From the NCBI GenBank assembly GCA_026120185.1, contig JANUWF010001815.1, positions 806,001 to 870,000 of the forward strand: 64,000 bases of DNA. The letters run 5' to 3'. This DNA comes from Voacanga thouarsii (taxonomy: Eukaryota > Streptophyta > Magnoliopsida > Gentianales > Apocynaceae). Under the pieces are notes generated by a model that was not told where the DNA came from, searched no databases, and worked only from the letters and a program-made list of their open reading frames with translations. The position numbers and the translations under genes are program-made. Below are positions 45,416 to 56,936 of the stretch, piece by piece; position 1 is the first letter of the stretch; each line of letters begins with the position of its first letter.

Positions 45416-47064
45416 TGATGTGCAGCATGCTTGTATGTATAAATGATAATAATAATGCCCTATAATCACGCAAGTTTTATAAATTAAAATGCCAAGTCAA
45501 TTCACACACCACACACATATAGACAAGTGCACTGTTCATGTAGTAATGGAATTATTGGAAAGTATCTAAGAACCTTAGGGAACGTGGCAATTACCTCTAC
45601 TTCTTTCTTTGCTTATTGTTCAACCAAATAAAAATGTGAAGTATAAGACTAACTACTTACATAAGAAACCTATCAAGTTCTTACATAAAAAAAAAAAAAG
45701 AGTTACAAGATCATCAAAGAATTAGAAAGAAATAAAAGCCATGTAACAAAAGGAATTCCCTCACTAAACACCTACAAGATGAATATCCACTCGGAACCAT
45801 AAATTCTATCTCTAGGTACCGGTGTGAGTAAAATATCCATCTCACTCTCTCTCGAGTTATGAGATCTCTAATATCTAAATTCAATTAATCGGTATCTCAA
45901 CCTAATTAGTCAAACCTAAGAATGGATTAATTACTACTCACAATCCTAAATCATTTGGAAGCCACAAAATCCCTATCTCTAGGCAATTCTATCAGCCCTT
46001 GGTTATTAGTCGTAATCCCCAACTTCCAACTTGGGTTAATCAAAGATGAAAAATGTTAAATTAGTCAAGAAGGTGTCCCAACCTTAACACCATCTCTTGA
46101 ATTCATTAAAGTAGAACAAATAATTAAAGAAATTCAACTAAAACCCATCACAACCAAAATAACACTACAAATACAAATAACTAAAAATCAATAAAATAAA
46201 ATAATAGATCTAAGAAAAATAATCAACTTAAAGCATAGAATAGGGTACAACCCTTCATTATAATTAAAAATCAAATCTTAGCACAAAAATTAACAAGTTA
46301 GATTACAGAAAAGGAGAAAAGAAAACTCATTGACAAACCATCTTCTTCCTCTTCTTGAGATCTGCTTGCATTCTTCTCTTCTTCCTCCTTGAATCCCTTG
46401 GTCTTCCTCTTTCGATCTTCTACCCCAATCTTTTGATTGAAATTATAAACTGGTTTATACAGCCTAAGTGTTGTGGATCTTCAAAAACTGATTGAACAAT
46501 GCGTCCACTATGCATATGGGTGGCTTAGGGAAATGCAGGCCGCTATTTCTACTAGCAAAAGGGAGGCCTAGGGAGGTTTCTTCTTCCTGGGCCTCCAATT
46601 CAATGGAAAGAAAGGCATAAGAAATAGTCCTAGATGACCAAATGAGGTTCATTCTCCCTGGGCCGCCAACCTTTTGGTAAAATGGCAAGTCTTTAGCTTC
46701 TAGGCAGCCCAGGGAAGTTCCCTGGGCTGCCATTTCACTAAACAAATGGCATTATGTTTTACTCCTAGGCGGCCTTGGGAAGCTAAACTTCCCTAAGCCG
46801 CCATTCTTCTGTTGTAAGGCACCTAGAATGTGTTCTCTAGGTTTCCTAGAGAAGTTAAACTTTACTTGGTCACCAGTTTTTTGTGCTCTTCTTCAAATTT
46901 TCTCCTTTTTTCGCTCTTTTTCATTTTATTTATCTCTAATTGATATTTTTTATTTCCTAAATAAACAAGGTATAAAAGGTATGGCGAGTAGCAATTTAAA
47001 CAAGATTTTATCACAATTAAGGTACAAATACAATAAAAAATATATACATGATGAGCACTCATCA
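45416..47064 (-). repeat. 5' LTR of the second Athila-type element, 1649 bp
   Basis: It begins on minus with the near-palindrome TGATGAGTGCTCATCA and ends ACATCA at the primer site. Plus-strand 46520-46850 holds four or five imperfect copies of a block around GGCNGCCCAGGGAAG/CTTCCCTGGGCNGCC (for example 46671, 46704-46733, 46769-46805), giving a local GC-rich, foldable stretch in otherwise AT-rich DNA. The 46464-46745 minus ORF comes from this block and is not a gene. Confidence 0.7.
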
Positions 47065-48260
47065 GCTATAATTTCTTTAGTCCTATACTACACTATTTCT
47101 GAATTGACGTTCTGATTTTCCCGAAGTGAGCCGATGTTGTTTCTCTTCTTCAAACCAGTATCGGCTACTCCTTGTTGTTGTATAGTTGGCCGCTCTAATG
47201 TTAAACTGGTACTGCTTCACATCTTTGGACCAGCATTGGATGCACTATGTTGTTCAGCATACTGTCTATTCGGAGTTACACTGGCACTAGTTTCATTGCT
47301 CTAGGTGGTGCTGGATTCTTTTCAAGACACTATAAATTTATTTAGGGCTTAGGAGAGCTTCGATTTCTTCATGCTTATTTTTTTTTTTTTTATGATTTTC
47401 CATTGTTAATTCTTTGTTCCTTATGATACAACCAACTCAATAGATAACATGTCTATTTAAACTATTCTTTAAAAGGATAGTAAGTATGTAACACGCTCAA
47501 TACCAAGTAAGCTATGTTTTCTTTACTGCGCTAGTAAGCTCACCCCTCATTTACCATTTTGCAAGATCTTATGAAGGTGAGGAACAAGAAGAATGATTTA
47601 ATAGTGATCATTTGTAATCGTGATGTTGAAGTTAAGTTTCTGATTAAGGATGACTTTTTGGGAATTTGTTTAAGTCTCAATTAATGTGAGTTTACATGTA
47701 AAGGTTATTTGAGAATTAGAGTTGCGTAGCAAAAATATGGTGGATTTAGCTTGACATGCTAAGGGTTGGACATCTCTTTTTGGGGATGTTGTTGTGTCAT
47801 CCTTGAACTTAGGGTTTAATAAGTTTGGTTCAATTTTAACTGCATTTTGTGCACCATATAATACCCTCCGGACATTATCTTGTGGGAATTTACTGCAAGT
47901 TATCCTTATGGAGGTTAGGTTTCAAAGAAGATATTTAGGATTTTGTGTTTCCAACCAAATGAAGGATTTAAAGAACCCCATCCATTTTGAAACAAATAAG
48001 AAGGTACAGAAGTTGACTGTGAGATTATCATTATTTGTTTTCCTAAAACATGGGGTGCTATTGGTAGTTACACTAAAATAGAAGGATGGTTTAGGTTAGT
48101 TATAAAAACATTAAAGCACTATTTGTAGTTTCCCTAAAATAAAAACCTCAGAATTGGAGGATCGATATGTATTTTAAAGCCCATTTTGTAGTTTCACTAA
48201 AATAGGAGGATGGTTTGGTATTTTTTTTTTAAAAAAATAATTAAGAGGGTAAATGTAATT
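47065..48260. other. Unassigned sequence with decayed LTR-like remnants
   Basis: 47118-47340 has degraded versions of the GC-rich CCGGCNCC-type blocks seen in the Athila LTRs (gagccgatgttg, accagtatcggctac). 47520-47590 (AGTAAGCTCACCCCTCATTT ... TTTTGCA ... GTGAGGAACAAG) resembles, in opposite orientation, a part of the chromovirus LTR near 48780-48840. No protein is recognised. 48064-48220 holds three degenerate copies of GTAGTTTCACTAAAATAG followed by GAGGATGGTTT, spaced about 62 bases. Confidence 0.4.
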
Positions 48261-48563
48261 GGCGCAAAGTGAAAAAAGATGTAGTGTTGAATTAAAAACC
48301 TAAAACCTTACTAGTTCTTTCTCCCATCTACAGCAAATTCTTTTTTCCCTCCTCCACCTTGCATGCCATTGCCTACACCACCACCATGCGTTCCTCCCTT
48401 TATCCACTTTCATTTCTTCCCTCTTCTACTGTTTATCTCTTTCTCCCACCTAATTTTCATTTCGCAATTAAAATCCAGAGGGAAGCAATTTTAGGAATAA
48501 GGAGCATAAATGTTGGGTACCTCATCATCTTCGAAAGCTGCTAAAGAGCGATCTCGACCTACC

Positions 48564-50290
48564 TGTCACGCCCCGAAACCGAGGATGACATGTCAACACC
48601 TCAAAAAGGAAATGTCGAACCCTTACAAACCATTACTAACTAAAAACATAATATTCTGGTAATACTTAGAAAATATCCTTACATCGTCTTTACGTCCAAA
48701 ACAAAACATACATAAAACTGAACAAAAATGAAAAATAACTAGTCACTCTAGATCTTTTTCAAACCATTCTCCCAACTCATCCTCGTTAAACTGAAAACCT
48801 GCAAAATTTTCAGTAAGGAGTGAACTTACTAGCTTAGTAAGGAAATCTGGCTTACCTGGGATTACACATGCTACATATACATATACATTTACAAAACGTT
48901 TGTTCAAAATAGCTTAGAAGTTAGGGTAAAACACAACTCATAGGATTTTAGAATATCTTCCTAGTGAGTTAGTCGCACCATATGAAAATCTCGGAATGAC
49001 ATATACGGAAACAAGATGGAGGGGGAAAAAAGAACAATGAATCTCTTAACTTTACTTAATGCTGAACTGAATAAAGCATATCTGGCACATGAATCCCAAA
49101 CCAGTGTTGTTTATTCAATGAAAATAATGACAAACAAATCAAGAAAAAGACCATTACCTCAGTAGAAGAAAATTGGTGCCGGAGAGAAAGCAAAAGGGAT
49201 CCGGCATTGGGTAGGGGGAACACAGCCGGCACCAGTCATGAGCGAGGGGGTCGACATCAGGTGCGTTCTGGAATGCGCGAACGCAATTTTCAAAACACCC
49301 AAAAGCCTACTTGCAACATCCCAACCCCAGGAACCAAACCAACCATCTACTTTATCAAGGGAAAACACCGTTTTTGTGCACCAAAAACCATTTAAACATC
49401 ATATAAATACATACTTAAACATGACTTAATTTACGAAGATGATTCATGCTTGGGAACTTTAATTTAGCTTAAATGATCAGCTTCCTAATTATTATATCCT
49501 ATTAGGAGAAGGACCTTAATTTTTCCTATGTATTATAACCCCCTAGTAAGGGCCTTATAACTTATAAAGTTGGGAATTCCCTACCAAAATGAAATCCACA
49601 AGCATTCAACATCTGAATCAGAAAATCAGCACATTGACATAGAATTTCGCTTAAACTCATAATTTCCAATGAACATGACCATTTGTATAGAAATAACAAT
49701 TAACATATCATGCTCAATACTATTTTCATATAACCACTTTCATAAAAAAATCAAGAGACATCACTAATTTTGAAGAAAACAATAACCAGTACCAAATACA
49801 GGGAAACCTAATTTCCTTACCTACTGAATCCAGTCTCTTGGAACCTCCTAAAGCTTCCACTCAAGCCTCTAAACACTTATTCACCTTCAATTGAAATCCA
49901 AATAACACAATTAATCCTTTAATCATTTTCCCCAATTTAGAACCCTAACATTCTAATTTCCATTCAAGAATAACAAGTCTCAATTCTATGCTACAAATAC
50001 CAAAACTAATAAAAGAAAGACTAACTTACTAAGATTTGATGCCAAAGACTCAAGCCCCTTCTCAGATTCTCCCTTCTTTTCACTCCCCTCCTCCTCTGAA
50101 ATAGCTTTAAAAAATAACGTAACTGTTCAGAATATGACTGAGCCTATAATTAAGTAATTGATAAAAGCTCCCTAACTAAATAATTGCAACTTAGCCCCAT
50201 AACTTATAATACTAATTGTTAAGCCTTATGGATCCTAACCCACTAATTAGAAGAAAAACAACAGCCCAATAAGGAATCGGTGGGCTCACA
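48564..50290 (-). repeat. 3' LTR of the outer chromovirus, 1727 bp
   Basis: It pairs with 60754-62550 over its full length (about 90% by eye). The start on minus is TGTGAGCCCACCGATTCC and the end is CGGGGCGTGACA. A GC-rich GCCGGC-type module is at 49195-49290. Confidence 0.85.
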
Positions 50291-50329
50291 TTCCACCCTC
50301 CTTACAAAAAGTTTCATCATCGAAACTTA

Positions 50330-50849
50330 CGCACCTTGGTCCTCGAATAAGAACAGATACTCCTGGCGTACATCTTTCTCTAGCTCCCAAATCACTTCTC
50401 ATTCAAAATGGTTTGAACATTGCACCTTAGCATAGGGTATCGTCCTCTGTCTTAGAATTTGTAGCTTCTTATCCACGATCCTTATTGGTATCTCCTTATA
50501 AGTTAAGTCTTCATGTACTCGCAAAGGTAACATTTTCAAAATATAACTTAGGTCCGAAACATACTGTTGTAGCTAGAATACGTGAAAAATACCGTGTATC
50601 TGGATAACGCTAAAGGCAAGGCTAACCTATAAGCTAAATCTCCTACTCTCTCAAGGATTACATACGACCCAACATACATTAGACTTAGCTTCCCACTCTT
50701 ACCAAACCTCATTACACCTTTCGTAGGGAATACCTTCAAATACACTTTCTCACCACACTGAAACTCTAGTAGCCTTCGTTTGCTGTCAGCCTAATTCTTC
50801 TAGCGGTCCTGGGTAGTTTTCAGTCTTATCTAAAGCAATTTGTACTAAC
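50330..50849 (-). pseudogene. Integrase C-terminal fragment of the outer chromovirus
   Basis: The minus strand 50745-50548 reads YLKVFPTKGVMRFGKSGKLS, then VILERVGDLAYRLALP, the well-known segment between integrase core and chromodomain of plant chromoviruses. Downstream, 50540-50330 can be followed with frame errors toward the chromodomain. Upstream it ends abruptly at 50849 where the plus-strand element begins. Confidence 0.75.
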
Positions 50850-52312
50850 TATAATACCTCATTTAAAAGTAATGCATGGCATAACATTTTATATGGTATT
50901 CAATAACTTGAACCATTTTCAAGGGTATATGATTTATGAGTTAGTTAGTTCATGAATTTATATATTTTGATATAATTATGTTAGTTGAGCTCAAGTAAGT
51001 GAGTGGGAGTTAATGGAATTTGTTGGAAGATTATTTAAACAAGAGTGGTTGTAGTTTAGTAGTTAAGGCTTGGTATTTGTTTCTTGGTGGACTTGAAATT
51101 TTGTTTTATTAAATAGAATTTATTAAAATGGAGTAAGTGAGTGGGAGTTAAGGGATTTTTTTGGAGGAATATTTAAGCTAGAGTTATTGTGGTTTAGTGG
51201 TTAAAATAAGATTTGTTATAGTTTAGTGGTAGAAACAAGAGTTATTGTGATTTAGTGGTTGAAACTAGAGTTGTTGTGGTTTAGTGGTCGAAGCTTGGTG
51301 TTTAATCCTTGGTGACTTGAGTTCAAATCCTAACTCTTGCAAACTTTTCCATTCTTATAAGTTCTCCTAAAGTAAACAAAAACCAAAAATTTTCCCTTCT
51401 TCCCACATTATTTTCGGCCACTGTTCACACACACACACACACACACTCACACTCACAAAAATTCCAATAGCCTTATCCTCTAATTTTCTCTTGTTTTAGC
51501 TAAAACAACAACAAAAAATCCATCATCCCTCTTCTCCAATTTTCGGCCTCATTTTTTCCTCTCTTATTTCAGCCACAATAACAACTAGAAAACAACCACC
51601 AAAAACCTCCCAAAACCTTGCTCAATTTCGGCCGAACTAAGAAGACCAAAAGTTGTCATTTTTCCTTCTTGTGACCAAGAGTTCAAAACATGATCAACTC
51701 CTCCCAAACCTTAAAACACCTCAACCTAACATATTCTCTTTATCAAACCAGTCTCCAATCAAACCCTAAACCCCCCTACTACACAAAATTACCAACCACC
51801 ACTCTCTCTAAGGATTTCGAGAACTACTTTGATAAACCTGCATGATTGTTTATTGAGATGATGTGTTATTGAGAACTGCTTTGGATATGATGAGCAATGC
51901 TCCTCTAAATAATTGTTTATTGATGAAAAGTCTTACAAACATGATTTTGTGGTTTTGATAAACATGTATGCACGAAATATTTATAGATAACATTCGCACA
52001 CACAGGACTTATTGAGATGTCGATCTCACACTATTTTACATCATGTTTTTAGAGGAGTGCTTTTATTGAGCAGGTTGAAGAAATAAGAGATGACATTCAG
52101 TTTATTTATTTCTTCTTTGTATTTCTTTCGAGAGATGGTTGTTAATTTTAGATTCTTAGACTTGTATAAGTTTTAACTTCAGTTGTAATAAGATTATCGC
52201 ATTTTTTTATTTAGTCATTTTCATTCCTTTTGTACCTCGTTATAAAGACCCCTAATCCTTTGGACGTGGCAACATCCTGCTTATTTAAGTATATAGGTAG
52301 TGGGGTGTTACA
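50850..52312 (+). repeat. 5' LTR of the inner chromovirus
   Basis: It runs from TATAATACC (TGTAATACC in the 3' LTR) to GTGGGGTGTTACA. The 3' LTR matches its first 420 bases. Positions 51041-51345 hold four or five copies of a GTTGTGGTTTAGTGG-type unit with tRNA-like A and B box signals. A (CA)n run is at 51425-51447. TATAAAG at about 52241 is a possible TATA box. Confidence 0.8.
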
Positions 52313-52373
52313 AGTGGTATCAGAGATTAGGTTTAGGCAATTGACTTTATTGAATAGTACCCAAAACCCTAGG

Positions 52374-53019
52374 ATGATTAGAAGATCTACAATTGAGATT
52401 GGCCTTTTATGTGTAGTCCCACGAGTAGTAAAGCATAGCCCAATCCCTATAGTGGATTCATCATCATCTGATTTGGAGACAGAACCCAAGGGTGGATGGT
52501 TTTTGAGTGAGGACAAAGTAGACCAGGAACCACCTATGATGGAAGACTTTGGTGTAGAGAAAGAACTTAAGAACCTGGTACTTGAGATGCCTGAATTTAA
52601 GGAAGAGGGGGACATAGTTGAGTACGAGGGAGATCATGAGGGGCAGATAGGGGATAGAGCTTGAGGGCGAGGGTGAAACGGAGGTGATTGAGAGGGATGA
52701 TAGTATTGATACACCTGTGACCCCATCAATAGAGGAAGGAATCCCGATGCTTTTAGGAAGCGAGTCATACAAGACAGAATCTAGGGGGCCGAAGAGTGCA
52801 TTAATGTTAGCCATGGAAAAGCTTAGGGATGCAGAGTTGAAGGCCAAGCTGAGGAGTAGGGATGATGAGGAGTACATTTTAGGTCAGCCTAAGAAGAAGC
52901 CTCGATCTATTGGTTTCACCAAGGATCATGTGGAAGATCATACCAATAGTAGTGTAGGATGGATAGTGGAACATTCTTCTGAGACTTCTAAGGATTCCAG
53001 CGACTCTAATGAAGCTTAG
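52374..53019 (+). pseudogene. Acidic ORF upstream of gag in the inner chromovirus
   Basis: 97 codons from ATG 52374 to 52664 and, in another frame, 112 codons at 52684-53019 together look like one protein of about 215 residues with a single frameshift near 52665. It is acidic (EGDIVEYEGDHEGQ; SSETSKDSSDSNEA) with a basic patch PKKKPRSIG that could be a nuclear signal. A related start is in the nested element at 33096. Usual chromoviruses have gag directly here. Function unknown. Confidence 0.6.
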
Positions 53020-53284
53020 AGTTCTTAGTGATTATTCTTTTATTTTCATGAAGAGATGTTCGTTTATTTATTTGATTCGGCAGTTACTCTTTATTTGGAT
53101 TTTGTTTCGCAAGAATAAAAGGAGTACCTAGTAGGATATTCTCTTATTTTGTACCAAGTTAGGTTTGATTAATGAAAACATGATTTTATTGATTTCTCTA
53201 TACTATTTGGAGTGTTATTCGCAAAATTCTTTCCAATCTATAAGACAATTCATTGCATGTCATGAACTTTTTCCCGAATAAACC

Positions 53285-54275
53285 TTGTATTGAGTGCAAA
53301 TAGATAGCACCAAGACATAGGGCTACATGACGAGATAGGGCTACTCAGGAGAGTGAGTCATCAGCTCCTAAGTCTAAGCAAGCGTGGCAATCCATACTAA
53401 AGGTGCAGGAGGATACCAAGTAAAAGCAAGAGTTGATATCAAAAGAGTCTAAAAAAGTGACCATGGGCCAAGCCTTTAACAAAATGACGGCCATTCTTCA
53501 ACATTTAACTGAGAAGGTGGACCAGGTGGATAAGAAAGCACCTAAAGGTAAAGATGAGGCACTGGAATGATTCTTGAAATTCCAACCTCCAACGTTCCAG
53601 GAAGAGGCAGAAAAGAACGAGAAGGCGGAGCAGTGGATTGAGCAGATGGAGGACATTTTCACGACGCTGCAATATACTGAGAAGAGAATGGTGAAGTTTG
53701 CTATATTCAGGTTGAGAGGACTTGCCCGAGCTTGGTGGAAATGAGTCCAGAAGGATTAGGAGAGGAAAGATTATGACTGGACATGAGAGAACTTTGTTGA
53801 GGCTTTTAGAATATAGTACGTTCCACAATGGATAGCGGAAAGGAAGGAAGATGAGTTCTAAACCCTCAAGCAAGGAGGGATGACTGTGGCTCAGTATGCT
53901 GCACGGTTTACTCAACTATCTAAGTACTGCACGTGTTTAGTGGACATTGAACAGAAACGGACGTGAAAATTTGTGAAATGTCTCAGGTAGGATCTAAGGA
54001 AAGCACTGGCTCCATCTTCACCGAGTGACATATACAGCTGCAATTGACGCAGCGACCTGAACAGAGAACGAGAATAAGAACTAATGGATAAACCGGCCAT
54101 TCCAACTAAGTTGCCCACCAATAAGACCTCCGATTAACAAGCGACCCGCTAGTCCGATGCAGTGGGGAAACAAGGGGAAACAGCCAAGGACAGTCCCACC
54201 CTATCTTATAACGAATGCACTAATGTGTCAGAACTGTGGGAGACGAGGTCATACTGAAAGGGATTACTGGTCTAA
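53285..54275 (+). pseudogene. Chromovirus gag with zinc knuckle
   Basis: The retrotransposon gag domain (PF03732) is clear at about 53578-53935: EKAEQWIEQMEDIFTTLQ, FRLRGLARAWWK, then GGMTVAQYAARFTQLSKYC. Several TGA and TAG codons replace expected Trp and other codons (after AWWK and in the ENFVEAF block). The zinc knuckle near 54220-54270 reads CQNCGRRGHTERDYW, with Tyr in place of the last Cys, so it could not bind zinc normally. Confidence 0.8.
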
Positions 54276-54469
54276 GGGAGTATCAAGGAGAGTTTCAACT
54301 GTAGTGATCCGAGCCATCTAAGGAATAACTGCCCTAAACCACTCAGGATGGGCAAAGAGCTTCAACTCAACCAATTGGAACAAACAGAGGAGCACCCGTT
54401 GGGACGGCTGAAAAAGGAGGCCAAAAACCTCAAGTTAAAGCTAAGGCCTTTGCTCTGAACCAGGAAGAG

Positions 54470-54770
54470 GTTGGAGCCAATTCGGTGGTGGTTAAAGGTA
54501 CGCTTTCTGTTCAAGGTCAATCTATTTCTGTTTTGATAGACCCCGGATCGACCCATTTATATGTGAATGATAAGTGTGCATGCCATTTGGATTGAGATGG
54601 ATAGAAATGCCTTATACCATGTTAGTGAGCACCCTCTTGGGGAGGCAGAAAAATGCGGGTAGGGTAGTGCAAGGGTGTGATATTGTGGTTGGGAAGGAAA
54701 TTTTGAAGGCAGGCCTCATAATCCTACATATTGATAACTACGATCTAATTTTGAGTATGGATTAGTTACC
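54470..54770 (+). pseudogene. Chromovirus aspartic protease
   Basis: The active-site region reads SVLIDPGSTHLYV; chromoviruses have LxDSGATHSFI or similar, so the catalytic Ser/Thr is Pro here. After a stop the frame continues with IILHIDNYDLILSMD, the second protease hallmark (DVILGMDWL in relatives), at about 54715-54765. The Pro substitution and stops mean it is inactive. Confidence 0.7.
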
Positions 54771-54786
54771 GAAATATAGAACAAGA

Positions 54787-55854
54787 GTGGATTGCAATGT
54801 CAAGACGGTGCAATTCGTTAGACCCATATGTGAAGTATTAGAGTTTAGCAGGAAGAAGGTAAAAGAGTTGCAATTCCTGATAGCGGGAACTAAGGCTCGG
54901 AAGATGCTGAAGAATGGTTGTGTAGGGTATTTGGCTTACTTAATCAATAAGTTAAAGGATCAATATACCTTGGAAAGCACCGAGGTGGTGAAGGACTTCG
55001 TAGATGTATTTCTGACTGAACTCACTTCTCTCCCACCATCACGGGAAATTAAGTTCACTATCGATCTAGTTCCTAGAGCTGAGCTGGTATCGAAGACTCC
55101 CTATCAGATGGCGCCTGCGAAATTAAAGGAATTGAATGAACAGCTGGAAGAGTTGGTTAAGCAAAGGTATACAAAACCTAGTATATCACCTTAGGGAGCC
55201 CCAGTGTTGTTTGTAAAAAAGAAAAATGGGATGTTGAGGTTGTGTATAGACTAGAAAGAGTTGAACAACCTCATGATCAAGAACAAGTACTCCTTACCTA
55301 TAATTGGTGAGTTGTTCGATCAGTTGCAAGGCTCTTATTACTTCTCCAAATTAGACCTCTAGCAAGGTTATTACCAAGTGTGAATCAAGGAGGAAGATAT
55401 TCCCAAAACAGCCTTCAACACTAGATATGGGCACTACGAGTTTGTGGTGATGCCGTTTGAAGTAACTAATGCACCCATCGTTTTCATGAATCTTATGCAT
55501 AGAGTTTTTCAGCCATACTTAGATAAGTTCATAATGGTACTTCTAGACGATATTTTGATCTACTCTAAGAGTTCCGAGGAGTATATAGAGCATCTGAAGT
55601 TGGCACTGGAGAAATTGAGGGAGCATAAACTATATGCCAAGTTTAGCAAATGCGAGTTTTGGTTAAATTCAATGGCCTTCCTTAGTCACGTAATATCTAG
55701 AGAGAGAATTAAGGTGGACCCAACAAAAGTCGAGGCTATCCCTAATTGGAAACAACCGAAGAGCGTAACTGAGATTAGGAGTTTTCTTGGATTGGTGGGA
55801 TATTACCGGCGGTTCATCAAGAACTTCTCTACGCTAGCTACACCGCTGACCTGA
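54787..55854 (+). pseudogene. Chromovirus reverse transcriptase
   Basis: The N-terminal linker reads FVDVFLTELTSLPPSREIKF and the fingers YQMAPAKLKELNEQLEEL. The palm, after a TAG at 55192, reads APVLFVKKKNGMLRLCID. Then come a TAG, two more stops near 55362 and 55382, and an intact piece 55444-55854 with [10 protein letters not shown] (Gly to Glu in the PFG box), catalytic LLDDILIYS, and [13 protein letters not shown]. Pol copies element RNA. At least four stops make it dead. Confidence 0.85.
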
Positions 55855-55860
55855 CTGCTA

Positions 55861-56450
55861 AGGAATGATGTACCGTATGTCTGGGGTAATAAGTGTGAGA
55901 AGAGTTTTCAGGAGTTTAAGAGAAAGTTAATGACGGTACCAGGGTTAAGTTTACCCGAAGAAGGTAAATCCTATTCCTTGTACATGGATGCCTTTAAGGA
56001 AGGTCTATGGGCAGTGCTGATGCAAGATAGGAAAGTTATTGTCTATGCATCGAGGAAGCTAAAGCTGAAGCTGCACGAGGTTAACTATCCGACGCATGAC
56101 TTGGAGTTGTCTGCAATAGTATTTGCCCTGAAGAAGTGGCGATACTACTTATATGGAGCGGAGTATAAAGTCTTCACAAATCATAAGAGTCTGAAATATA
56201 TCTTCACTCAAAAGGACTTAAATCTAAGACATAGAAGATGGATAGAGTTTTTGGAAGAATATTAGTGTCCAATTAGCTACCACTCGGGAAAGGCTAACAT
56301 GGTAGCGGATGCGCTGAGCCGAAAGGTAAGGATGGCTAGTATGAGGGTACAAGAAGTTCAAATAGTACAAGACCTCTTAGAGCGAAAGGCGAAAATAGGA
56401 AAAGGAAAAATCAATTTGTGTAATTTGAAGATGGAACCTGTGCTAAGGTA
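55861..56450 (+). pseudogene. Chromovirus RNase H
   Basis: The open piece 55930-56265 carries [18 protein letters not shown] (family D-A-S becomes D-A-F), [29 protein letters not shown] and [18 protein letters not shown] (D to N in the third catalytic region). After a stop comes YHSGKANMVADALSRK. Altered catalytic positions and stops show decay. Confidence 0.8.
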
Positions 56451-56677
56451 AGAGATTGGAAAGGTACAACGAGGCAACCGAGACTTTCAACTTTTAAAGC
56501 AAAGAAAATCAAACAAGAAAATAAGGAGTTTTGGACTGATGAAGCTGGAGTGTTGTATTTTTTAGAATGGATATGTGTACCAAATGACCCAGTATTGAAG
56601 AGAAAGATAATAGGCGAGGCTCACAAGAGCAAGTTACTATTCATCCTGGAGAAGTGAAGATGTACCAAGATTTGAAA

Positions 56678-56936
56678 AAAAGCCTACTGGTGGCCGGGAA
56701 TGAGAAGGAATATGGCACAATACGTCTCTACTTGTTTGACTTGTCAGAAAGTGAAGGCGGAGCATAAGAAAATAGCAGGATTACTGCAACCGTTATCTAT
56801 TTCCGAGTGGAAATAGCAGGAAGTGACAATGAATTTTGTTATTGGACCACCGTTGTCAAAGATTTTAAAGGATGCTGTTTAGGTTATGGTTGACAGGTTG
56901 ACCAAGACTGCTCATTTTATTCCGGTAAATGTTAAG
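56678..56936 (+). repeat. Left copy of a 259-bp duplication of the integrase zinc-finger region
   Basis: It encodes the second half of the integrase HHCC finger (CLTCQK) and the start of the catalytic core ([15 protein letters not shown]). It is repeated at 58620-58878 with an offset of 1942 bases. About ten differences, all A/G transitions on this strand, separate the copies. The LTR-like insert 56937-58619 lies exactly between them. Confidence 0.85.

Larger units (their letters stand above)
43853..47064 (-). mobile_element. Truncated second Athila-type element: LTR, primer site, partial gag
   Basis: On the minus strand: LTR 47064-45416, beginning TGATGAGTGCTCATCA and ending TGCTGCACATCA; a primer-binding site; an 850-base leader without genes (45388-44560); then gag pieces to 43853, where the CACTA-like terminus cuts in. 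The LTR is unrelated over most of its length to the 1.5-kb family above. Pol and the 3' LTR are absent. Confidence 0.75.

Noticed and set aside
46464..46745. Minus-strand 93-codon ORF that looks open and protein-like
   Set aside because: It is produced by the GC-rich repeats inside an LTR; no domain, and the LTR boundaries enclose it fully.
47794..48081. Plus-strand 95-codon ORF
   Set aside because: No recognisable motif, low-complexity surroundings and LTR-like remnants; coding cannot be supported.
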